Part shown: positions 1 to 9,551 of the stretch, in pieces
Layout of the letters: every line of letters begins with the position of its first letter
How positions within the stretch are numbered: the first letter of the stretch is position 1
From: Dryas octopetala
Lineage: Eukaryota; Streptophyta; Magnoliopsida; Rosales; Rosaceae
Direction of reading: 5' to 3'
Length of the DNA: 64,000 nt
NCBI GenBank assembly: GCA_963921425.1
Contig: OY992834.1
Location: forward strand, 25,743,923-25,807,922
The notes under the pieces: model-generated
What the model saw: the letters and a program-made list of their open reading frames with translations, nothing else
The model's database searches: none
Told to the model about the DNA's origin: nothing
Program-made: the position numbers and the translations under genes

Positions 1-783
1 GGCCCTTATTTTGTCCTCCTCACAAGAGAAAGATCATGCATGATTTATATAGTGCACTATATTGTGAAACAGTAGAGATGAGAAATACGAAATAGGTGTT
101 GACATAGACTTTGAGAAATAGGGCAGTGAATAACAATTGTTCTCCCAAGAATTATAAGCAGTGAATTGTGCTAATAATGTAGCACGTACCCTAAGGATAA
201 TCCTTTATTTCATCTAATTAAGTAACAAGAAGCAAAACTTTGCATTTTTCTGATTCTGATCTGTCGCAAAAAATGAGTGAAGCCAGCTGATAAGGTAAAT
301 GTAACATAATTTTCAAAACTCTACAAACAGTGGACATTCTTAGGTGTAATTGGTTTAAACTAGGACTGTCCATTGGTCGGTTATGATCGGTATTGGGGCT
401 TACCAAAACAAAACCAAAAATTTTGGTATTTTTCAATTTCGGTAATTTTGGTATCGAATACTTTCAGTTCATTTTCGATTTACTTCGGTATATCTTCGAT
501 TCATTTTCGGTATATATTCGGTTCATTTTCGGTTTAATTATTATATACCAATATAAATTATAATTTAATCAAATATGATGCATAAAATATAATGTTTGAT
601 GGACATATATTTGCACGAGTAATATTAGTAGTTTAGTATAGTACTAGTATTAATTGTAATAATATTAATATTAGTAATAATATATACAAGTATTATTAGT
701 TTAATAATATATATTAGTATATATCATATTAATTTAGTATGTATATATACCGATAAATATGAGTAGATATATATATATATATA
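1..783. other. AT-rich intergenic DNA with a short diverged repeat
   Basis: No coding gene is supported here. Positions 463-535 hold three imperfect copies of a TTCRGTTCATTTTCGR motif about 23-31 bp apart, followed by AT-rich sequence with TA and ATT runs that reaches the MITE at 784. It is probably decayed transposon sequence; no termini were found. Confidence 0.5.
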
Positions 784-1180
784 GGAGTGCTATAAAGCTA
801 ACTGGTTAGTAAGTTAATATGAAACTAATCATACTTTTGGGTCCACCACATAACTAATCTCATAATCCGAACCGTTTATTTTTTAGGCCATATTTCAAAG
901 ATCATCTTTGCAAAAATTCAACTATGTCATAAATCATTTAGTCATCTAATTGTGATAAAACAAATAGACGATCAATATTTTCGATAAAAGCATATAAATA
1001 ATTGTTATCATAATTAAATGGCTAAATGAATTCTGATTTTGGAGATTTTTTACAGAGATAATTTTTGAAGTAGGGCCTAAAAAATGGACGGTTCGGATTT
1101 TGAGATTACATTTTGTAGTGGGCCTAACATGGTAGTTAGATTTGTATTAACTTACTAACTAGTTAGTTTTAGAGCATTCT
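784..1180. mobile_element. Hairpin MITE, about 397 bp, nearly fully self-complementary
   Basis: The left end (GGAGTGCTATAAAGCTAACT) pairs with the reverse complement of the right end (AGAATGCTCTAAAACTAACT). Pairing continues through the arms, including the shared stretch ATCCGAACCGT and the block around GATCGTCTATTTGTTTTATC, to a centre near 980. Flanks on both sides are TA-rich, so no target duplication can be fixed. There is no coding capacity. The long foldback structure identifies a MITE; the superfamily is unresolved. Confidence 0.75.
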
Positions 1181-2768
1181 TGTATATTATATATATATGC
1201 ATTACTTACCTAAAAATGAGATTCTTATTTTCTATTTCCAGATCCGTTCATTATAACTACTAAAGTTTAATAAAATTTTAGTTTAACTACCAAAATATAA
1301 TTAGATTTTAGTTTAGGTACCAGTTGACTTTTCAAAGAGCTTGAATACATAAATGTATCCATTTATCATGTTATTTACGGATCTACCCTATTAAAAGTTA
1401 GGTTTGTCTCAGTCAACTAATACCCAATACATAAAGAAAATGGAGTCACATACCTACATGACAGCAAACAATGTGTTTGATGAAGCGTCCAACCCCACAT
1501 GCCCAATTACAGAGAGCCACCGTTGGGGTCCTTGTCCAAATGTATAATGTTATGTGACTGGCCAATTACTCCACCCACTTCCTTAACCTATGCAACCAAT
1601 CCCACCTTCCTGTTTTCCTAAATATATTATACGTATAATCCCTCTCCTTAGCCAACAATTAAAGATGAAGAGAGAGAGAAACAGAGACAAAAACAGAGAG
1701 AGATGGCCATTAATTAATTACATCATGTAATTGCTGCCTTAATCCAAAATCAAAAGCACCCTCCTTCATCAATTAATCCTTTCAAACACAGATCAACTAC
1801 TTTCATGGCATGTAACCAAACCCAACTTTCAAGCCTCACGTATGCACATGTTTTCTAATGACCTAGTTGCAAATTATGTCTGCAAATTTCATTTGTTAAT
1901 TTAGTCACAATTACATTATGATTGTGTGACACACAACTGTGAATGTATGATAGTCACAATTGTGACTGTCATGTAGTCACTAATGTGGTGACTTAGTCAC
2001 AATTGTGACTGTCATTTAGTCACAATTGTGATAGTCACACTATGTAGCAATCACAATTGTGACTGACATGCAGTCACCAATGTAGCTAAGTCACAGTTAT
2101 ACCAATACAGATCAGTCAAAATTATATTAATATTTATACATGCACTAAATAATTTTACCTATTTATTTTACTTAGGATCTCGTTTTCACTTAGTATTTAG
2201 GGTATAACTCCCGGATTTGAGCTTAGCTCGAGAGCTAAATCATAAAAGCATAAACTATTAACTCTAAAATTTGATTTTAAATCTTAAAATAGCAACTTGA
2301 AATGTTAAACCCCAAACTATATTAAATCATAATCTAATAAACCTGCCAAGAACCTCAATAATAAACATATGAACTAACTTTCCAAAAACAAAATTAAAGA
2401 ATGATACAAATGTTGCTCTAGTGGTATGTTGGGCAACATATGCAGTGGCCCGTTCATGAGTGTAGTTTAGTCGTTGTGAACCACAATCGTATATTTCAAT
2501 AAATGATACAAGAGTATTGAAACTCTTGCATTAACTTCATCAGACGTGGGCGGGCAAATCTGTCAACTAATAAGGCCCATAAGAAAGGGGTTGTTAGTTT
2601 GTGACCTAATCTGAAAATCAACTCTATTAATTAGTAGTCCAACCAAAAAATGATAGGGTCTTACTGGTTTTCTAAAAGATTATTGAAAATAGGTATTTAA
2701 TCCTAATTTTCTATTTTCGAAATAGTTAATATTAACATTTACACAATAATTAATAAATTAATCTGATT
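1181..2768. other. Intergenic DNA without a supported gene
   Basis: AT-rich sequence. A purine-rich stretch at 1,665-1,705 looks like a leader but opens only a four-codon reading frame. The palindrome cluster at 1,954-2,062 is listed separately. Nothing else is recognisable. Confidence 0.5.
1954..2062. repeat. Cluster of four perfect TCACAATTGTGA palindromes
   Basis: The 12-bp palindrome TCACAATTGTGA occurs at 1,954-1,965, 1,997-2,008, 2,020-2,031 and 2,051-2,062. The copies are separated by related GTCAC and GTGAC half-motifs (for example ACTGTCATGTAGTCAC). Partial copies extend from about 1,905 to 2,095. Spacing is irregular (43, 23 and 31 bp), so this is a decayed minisatellite or a group of palindromic sites rather than a strict tandem array. 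Confidence 0.8.
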
Positions 2769-3200
2769 CATGATTAATTAATTTAATAATTAATCTCAAC
2801 TTGATTAATTTAATAATCAATATTTCCTTCTTCATTTAAACATCACATTAACCTATTATGTGTGAACTTGTACGTTTTATTTATTTTGGCAGTGAAAGTG
2901 ACTTGGACCACCGTCTCAATTCTTTGTTATGAGAATTACTATATTGTTTTACCTCATAATTAAATTTTTAGGCTTCACTAACTACGATTAACACTTAACT
3001 ATATTTCACAACCTATTATGCTTGCAATCCAATAGAGTTCTTCCTTTTGTTTAACTTCACGTCCTAAACTCATTTACAGGGTACAAATTATAGACAAAAC
3101 CCCTAATGTTTAAATTTTTATCATTTCGAATTTTTACCAAGATTATTTTTTTCAAGTTTTCAAACTCTTGATGCTTTGGTTCACAATCGATATAATCATA

Positions 3201-3612
3201 AGGCCCAAGCTATTCCGATCGTCCTAAATTATTGAGTTGACTACCCTATTTTTAAATTCTAATTGTATCCTTAAAATAAAAAATTCTAATTTTATTCGTC
3301 AGGTTATTCGACACTTGTCTGTCGAAATGTTTGTGGTTATTCGGCACCTGACTGCCGAACATTGGTGGAATTTTCGGTAAGTAACCACCGAATGGAAATG
3401 AAAAAAGCATTCAACAGTATTCTGCCGAACATTGTCATTATATTCGACCGTAAGCTGTCGAACACCATAGTATATTTTGGTGGCATGCTGTCAAATGAGT
3501 CTGGGTGATTCCATAATTTTTTTGCAAGAAAGGGTAAAATAAGAAAAATTTGTCCAAAATATATTAGGGTGGTCAACTCAGTAATGGAGGGTGGTCGGAA
3601 TAGCCTCCGCCT
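3201..3612. mobile_element. MITE (copy A) containing a 33-bp-period hairpin array
   Basis: The terminal inverted repeats start AGGCCCAAGCTATTCCGA (left) and AGGCGGAGGCTATTCCGA (right, reverse complement) and extend through the TGAGTTGACYACCCTA stretch. A 7-bp direct repeat AATCATA flanks it at 3,194-3,200 and 3,613-3,619, which fits a hAT-like element. The interior at 3,306-3,495 carries six successive imperfect hairpins of the type TTCGGCA-N-TGCCGAA at roughly 33-bp intervals. The same element lies at 8,881-9,290 in block B, so its insertion preceded the segmental duplication. Confidence 0.75.
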
Positions 3613-3951
3613 AATCATAATTAGACATTGGTATAGGTATGGACTTAGGAGGCTTGAACTCAACAAGGTGGACCCAGCCTTAGTGGGCTTGTTAATGAAC
3701 CTTAGGCCCAATGAATTTCATCGATGTAAACGGGTGTCCGGGCTTGGACGGCAGCCCGATCAGCCCAACCCAGTTGAGGTCTTGCAGACTTTCTTTTCTT
3801 TCTCTTCTCCGAATCCTCAAACTCCGTCGTCGTAGATCCGCACCTCTCTTTTGTACACAATTTGAGTCATTTGACAGACCGTTTGTCTGAAAATTCCATC
3901 AGTAAATCATTATTGGCATCAAAATTAGAACGTTGTCGTCAATCTGAAAAA

Positions 3952-4777
3952 ATGGTGTTGGTCTCGGCGGCACATGATTACTTAAGCCAGATGTTGCAGG
4001 ACATCTCCGGCATGAAGGTTCTCATCCTCAATTCCCACACGGTAACGCTTTTCTTTCAACTAAAATTCATAGAAAAAAAAGAATGAATGAAAAAGGGTTG
4101 CTTTAGATTTAGTAAATAATGGTGGGTGTTGTTTGTTTGTGAATTTGATATGAGGTGTAGGTTAGTATAGTGAGCGTAGCGTATTCGCAATCCGAGCTGC
4201 TGAAGAAGGAAGTGTTTTTGGTGGAATTGGTGGACTCCATTTCCAAGTCCAGAGAAGCTATGTCTCATCTCAAAGCCATTTACTTCGTTGCGCTCACTTC
4301 AGAGAACATTCAGCATTTACGCCGACACTTGGCTACTCCGAGATTTGGAGAGTATCACCTATGTAAGTGTTCTCTTCATGTTATTTGGCTATTAGGGAGG
4401 ATACCCAGATGAGTTTACTATTGTTTGGAGCTCATTTCTTATGCCATACTGGAATTCACAGTTTTCTCCAACATATTGAAGGATACCCAGATTCATATTC
4501 TAGCCGACTCAGACGAGCATGAAGTTGTACAACAAATTCACCATTCACTAAGATGCTTTCTCTTTCATTCTTTCGGATGATCTGAAAATTTATGTATATA
4601 GTACTTTAAATTGCTTGAATTCAGACTTCGAGTTTTATTTGGGGTAACTGCAATTTAAGAAATCTATCGTATGTAGTAAGTCAGTAGCAGGAAAATAGGA
4701 ACAAAGTAAATCTTGGATAAGCTTATAATATCATGAGGATGCATGGCTTTCTTTCACTTCTGTAAAGAAATTGCAAA
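3952..4777 (+). pseudogene. Truncated VPS45 duplicate (exons 1-3 only)
   Basis: This is a partial copy of the 5' end of VPS45. The matching exon positions are 3,952-4,041, 4,161-4,362 and 4,462 to about 4,535. The start codon, the splice sites around introns 1 and 2, and reading frame through exon 2 are retained. Several amino acids differ from the intact gene (near the N-terminus AAHDYLSQ against AVRDYLSR; an LTSEN/PTSEN change in exon 2). At the end of exon 3 an 8-bp deletion removes the last codons and the splice donor. Everything downstream of the start of intron 3 is missing, because homology stops at 4,777 against hAT-derived DNA. At most about 120 of 565 residues could be made, so it is a pseudogene. 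Confidence 0.9.
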
Positions 4778-4799
4778 TTGTGTTGTAACGTTTTAAATC

Positions 4800-6395
4800 A
4801 TCGATCATTGATGATTTTTATCACGCATCGTACAACCTGTTTTTTTCTAGTTCTTCTTTCACGACACGCATCAACTCATAAATTGATCCCATTGTAGGAT
4901 ACACTTCACTGTCGACAATACGTAAAACTACGTAGAGAGGTTCGAACATACTGCAAACCTTATGCACTAGTTGCCAAAAAGAGTGATCAAGAACTATAGT
5001 TTCAACCATCATGCTTGCATCTAAACGCCAGAAATTGCTACGACTCCAATCATCACTGGTGAACAATTGCTTCAGCCCCATCATTTTACCATACAAACTA
5101 TCTAATGCAATATAGTTTGTAGCAAATCGGGTGGCACCAGGACAAATAATATCTCCTTTCGTGATCTCTCGCATCTTTGGCAACAATCAGTTGTGGCTGT
5201 AAATATAATTATTGATCATTCTAGCCTTTTTAATCACATTAGTAATCTGCTTTTTCTTCTCTCTCTCTTCAAACATTTAATTAATGCAATGTAGCAGCAC
5301 ACGACGTCCAGTACACATTATATTTGGTCATTAATTTCTTATCAGCTTTGACAAATGCGGAACCATTGTCGGTCACAACTTGAACAACATTCTCCTCTCT
5401 AAACTCCCTGATTACATCCTTTAGTAGCCCATATATATACTTATGATCCTTTACGCGATCTGAAGAATCAATAGACTTAAGGAATACCGACTTCCCTTTT
5501 CAGTAAGCCATGAAGTTTATGATAGACAATTTGGTTGGACCTGTCCAACCATCACACATGATTGTGCAACCATAAGTTGCCAATCGATCTTCAATTTGTT
5601 AACATGCTCTTGCATTTCTTTAAACTCCTAGTCCAAAAATTCGGTGCGTATCTGATAGGGTGTTGTAGGTTCCACTCGTACTCTTGCCTGTTAACATCCT
5701 ATCACCAAATTTTTGAAATGATGAGATGCTACTTTTGAAGAAGGAACATTTTTATATATAAAGAACTTGTTGATCAAGTGTTTCATCCCATCTTTAATTG
5801 ACCCTTCAGAAAAAAGATTTTTAACACTCTTTTGGCGTGCTTGAGCTGCCTTGTACAAACTTAGTGCTACTGGAGGTGTTGGTTTTGATTCCCTCATGCT
5901 TGATCCTCTTCGCATCTGTGCACCACTACTAGACCCAGAACCTTGTCCCCTATTTGGGACTTTATGTAAGTGTTCCCTCTCCCATTCTGTTGCTCTAGAG
6001 ACTCGAAGTGCAGCTCAAAATTCTCTTTGCTCTTGAGGCCTTATATCATCATTATGATCCTTATCATCATAATCCTCATCATTGTCACTCAGCTCAATCT
6101 GACCTTGTCCTTGAAGCTCTTCCTTGAGCTCTTCCATCCGTTGAATTTTTTTACTTTTTTGGTATTGTTTGTGTTGCATCACTGCAATGATAAATTCTTT
6201 TACTTCTGGTGGGACACTATTGTATCGTTGCATATTGTTTCCAGGATCCAAACCACTAAGGTGGTATTTCAGTCGTGTCACTCCAGCACCCTTCATAATA
6301 AGGCCACAATATTTGCATATTGAACCTTGTTTACTACCCGATAGTGGATCGGCATGGTCCCAAGCTAGATCACGTGATCTCCCTCCGCTGGCCAT
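4800..6395 (-). pseudogene. Decayed hAT transposase gene (BED finger plus DUF659-type region)
   Basis: Reading from 6,395 leftwards, the first 126 codons encode a BED-type zinc finger (CKYCG, then GVTRLKYHL), followed by an acidic charged stretch. After several frame changes, 5,690-5,280 encodes a DUF659-like segment with GWTGPTKLSIINFMAY and VVQVVTDNGSAFVKA, as in the catalytic region of plant hAT transposases. The last open piece (4,821-5,186) contains GATRFATNYIALDSL and KEELEKNR, which normally precede the C-terminal hAT dimerisation domain. That domain is absent. Stops and frameshifts interrupt the gene several times. It abuts the broken end of segmental block A. The family assignment rests on recognised motifs; the element's termini were not found. 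Confidence 0.85.
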
Positions 6396-8448
6396 TGAAT
6401 CCTAAATTCCTTATAACAAAAAGACATACACAATAGCAATTAACAAATTTTATATTAATATCATATCAGTATATCACCAAGGAATTAATATCATATTACT
6501 AATTTCCTATCATATTGATATTAGTATATTACCAATTGGCAATTCCATATTACTAATTTCATATTATATCAGTATATGTATATCACAAATTTCATACATA
6601 TTATTAACAAATCATACAAATTCTATATTAATTTCATCAATTCTAAATTACCAATTTCATACATATTAATATATTATTAACAAAATAACAAATCATACAA
6701 ATTTCATATTAATTATTAACAAATCATACCAATTCCAATTTCATCTTCCATATCAATGATATCATACAAATCAAAATCAACTCAAAATCATACAATCAAT
6801 TCCAAAATTATACAAATTATATAATTAAAGATTCAAAATCAACCCAAAATCATACAAATTATACTTATACAAATCAAAATCATACAATTAATTCCAAAAT
6901 TAACCAAAATCATATAAGGGCCCGTTTGGATTGGGGATTTGAATTTGAATTTGAATTTCAAATTCTATTGTTTGGATAAAAAAATGAAATATGAGAATTT
7001 CAATAAGGATTTCAATTAAAAAATTTAAATTTAAATATATTATTATGGTAACATATGATAGGCTTGCAAAGATAGCCTATAAATGAGGCCCATGACCTAT
7101 AAATTTAAAACTAACTCATTTTAAATTGTACTTTATATTAGAAATCACTACATATTCTTAAAAAAAGAATAAAAAATCGTTCAAACCACATATTGGCTTA
7201 CTACTTATTTTTCTTTGTTTACTATTTGCTGCTGCTTAGCATATTATGCATATATGATATTTATATCATGGCAATAACTTAGGTGGATTGATTTTTATAT
7301 TAAATCATCCATTGAAATTGTATTATTAATTTATTACAATCATTCACACAATCACACTTAATCTGAGACCAACAACAGAATAGGTGAATAACTATAGCAA
7401 CACCACTCTTAATATAAAGAAACCCCAAAGAGTGTCTCTGGGACTCTGGCACAGTCGCACAGAGGACCCAAAATGCCATAATCAAAGTTTGATTATCAAA
7501 CCCCCAAACAAACAACACTACCTATCTCTCTCTCTCTTTCTCTTTCTCTCTCTCATGTAGTCTATAGCAATTAGCAAATTAGCAAATACAATTAGCAAGT
7601 TAGCATTTAGGCTTTAGCAATTGTATCGTGTTCGCTGATCTGCGCTCAGGGGAGGAGGCAGGCTTCGAGGTGGCTGGGAGAGGACGACCGGCGACTGGGG
7701 GTCATGTCGATAGGCTGGGTCGCCGAGACAGAGTTGGTGAGAACTGAGAAGAAAGAGAAAATCTCCAGTAAGATCGTCAGTGAGAAGAGAGAGAGAAGAG
7801 AGAATCGGCGAGAACTGAGAAGAAAGGAGAGAAGAGAGGAGTCCAGCAAGTAGAAGACGGAGCAGAGAGAGAGAATCTGTGAATGCTACAAGTGCAAATC
7901 GACTGATTGAGTTTCTGCCTTTTTGGGTATGTCAGTAAGTTATGGGAATTTCTCTCAAATTTAAAAAAATGGCCTTGAAGAGTATTCGAAATTTCGCGAA
8001 ATTTCAAATATTTCGACGAAATTCTCTCGAAATATTGATAGAAGTGTGATAAAATTTTGGTACCCCCAAAAATCAAAATTTTCGGCGAAATTTCACCGAC
8101 AATTTCGAAATTTAACTCATTGGTCTTCATTTATGAAAAAATTGTTTACAATTTAGTAAAAGTTGTAAGTAACTACAACTTTTCCACCAACCCCACCTAC
8201 CATATTTGTTTGGTAATTAATGTGAGATATTTTTTGTTTTTTCTAACATTTCCCTAAATCTCATATTTGCTAATGAGTCCTTCCAACCTTTTGGATGGTT
8301 AAATGAATTTGTCCTCTAAAGCTTAGGGTATTTAAATAATAAACCAATCATGGACTTTATGACAAATGGTATTTTAACCCAAATCATTTCTCTCATGTAG
8401 ATTATACTGCAACTTGATAGTTTTGAGTCAATTATTAAATTAATTAAT
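6396..8448. other. Non-coding, transposon-derived spacer
   Basis: 6,420-6,915 is very AT-rich with reiterated ATCATACAAATT-like motifs. At 6,919 a sequence beginning GGGCCCGTTTGGATTGGGG, with repeated GAATTT units, resembles a class II element terminus, but no partner end was found. 7,525-7,556 is a CT microsatellite. 7,630-7,880 is GA-rich and resembles the interior of transposons elsewhere in the window. 7,985-8,115 is rich in GAAATTTCG motifs like the hAT element at 50,181. No gene is supported. Confidence 0.5.
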
Positions 8449-9551
8449 CATGATTAATTAATTTAATAATTAATCTCAACTTGATTAATTTAATAATCAA
8501 CATTTCCTTCTTCATTTAAACATCACATTAACCTATTATGTGTGAACTTGTAGGTTTTATTTAATTTGGCAGTGAAAGCGAATTGGACCACCGTCTCAAT
8601 TCTTCTTTATGAGAATTACTATATTGTTTTACCTCATAATTAAACTTTTAGGTTTCACTAACTGCGATTAACACTTAACTATATTTCACAACCTATTCAG
8701 CTTGCAATCCAATAGAGATCTTCCATATCTTTAACTTCACGTCCGGAACTTATTTACATGGTACAAATTATAGACAAAACCCCTAATGTTTAAATTTTTA
8801 TCGTTTCAAATTTTTACTAAGATTATTTTTTTCTAGTTTTCAAACAATCGATGCTTTGGTTCACAATCGATATAATCATAAGGCCCAGGCTATTTCGATC
8901 ACCCTAAATTATTGAGTTGACCACTCTATTTTTAAATTCTAATTTTATCCTTAAAATAAAAAAATCCAATTTTATTCGTCGGGTTATTCGACACTTGTCT
9001 GAGAAATGTTTGTGGTTATTCGGTACCTAACTGCTGAATATTGGCGGAGTTTTCAGTAAGTAGTCACCGAATGGAAATGAAAAAAGCAGTTAGCAGTATT
9101 CTGCCAAACATTGTCATTATATTCGACTGTAAGCTGTCAAACTCCTTAGTATATTTTGGTGGCATGTTGCCAAATGAGTCTGGGTGATTCCATAATTTTT
9201 TGCAAGAAAGGGTAAAATAAGAAAAATTTGTCCAAAATATGTGAGGGTGGTCAATTTAGTAATGGAGGGCAGTCGGAATAGCCTCCGCCTAATTATAATT
9301 AGACATAGGTATAGGCATGGACTTAGAAGGCTTGAACTCAACAAGGTGGACCCAGCCTTAGTGGGCTTGTTAATGAACCTTGGGCCCAATGAATTTCGTC
9401 GATGTAAACGGGTGTCCGGGCTTAGACGGCAGCCCGATCAGCCCAACCCAGTTGAGGTCTTGCAGACTTTCTTATCTTTCTCTTCTCCGAATCCTTAAAC
9501 TCCGTTGCCGTAGATCTGCACCTCTCTCTTGTACACAATTTGAGTCATTTG
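8449..9551 (+). repeat. Segmental duplication block B, left part (upstream of VPS45)
   Basis: This part is collinear with 2,769 to about 3,872 of block A, including the internal MITE. It stops at CATTTG (9,546-9,551), where a 2,017-bp insertion begins. The alignment resumes at 11,569 and runs to 12,488 in VPS45 intron 3. Confidence 0.85.
8881..9290. mobile_element. MITE (copy B) with hairpin array
   Basis: This copy is homologous to 3,201-3,612, with terminal inverted repeats AGGCCCAGGCTATTTCGA (left) and AGGCGGAGGCTATTCCGA (right, reverse complement). The internal hairpins (from about 8,987 to 9,175) are more decayed than in copy A, and several arms no longer pair. The flanking duplication AATCATA is kept on the left but mutated on the right. 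Confidence 0.7.

Larger units (their letters stand above)
2769..4777 (+). repeat. Segmental duplication block A (copy of the VPS45 5' region)
   Basis: This block aligns closely with 8,449-9,551 and then with 11,569-12,488. It covers sequence upstream of VPS45, the 5' leader, exons 1-3 and the start of intron 3. It lacks the 2,017-bp insertion found in block B. Identity ends abruptly at about 4,777, where hAT-derived sequence begins. The shared left boundary lies in an AT-rich stretch starting CATGATTAATT. Confidence 0.85.

Noticed and set aside
1665-1740. Possible gene start after a purine-rich leader
   Set aside because: The ATG at about 1,703 opens only four codons before a stop and no downstream exon can be found.
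3306-3495. Regularly spaced repeats that could be mistaken for a CRISPR array
   Set aside because: The units are degenerate hairpins without unique spacers, enclosed by a MITE in a plant genome; no cas genes.
3952-4412. Second functional VPS45
   Set aside because: Only exons 1-3 are present, with a deletion over the exon 3 donor and no downstream exons.
7646-8130. Minus-strand Ser/Leu-rich frames
   Set aside because: They are complements of GA-rich transposon-like sequence with no protein conservation.
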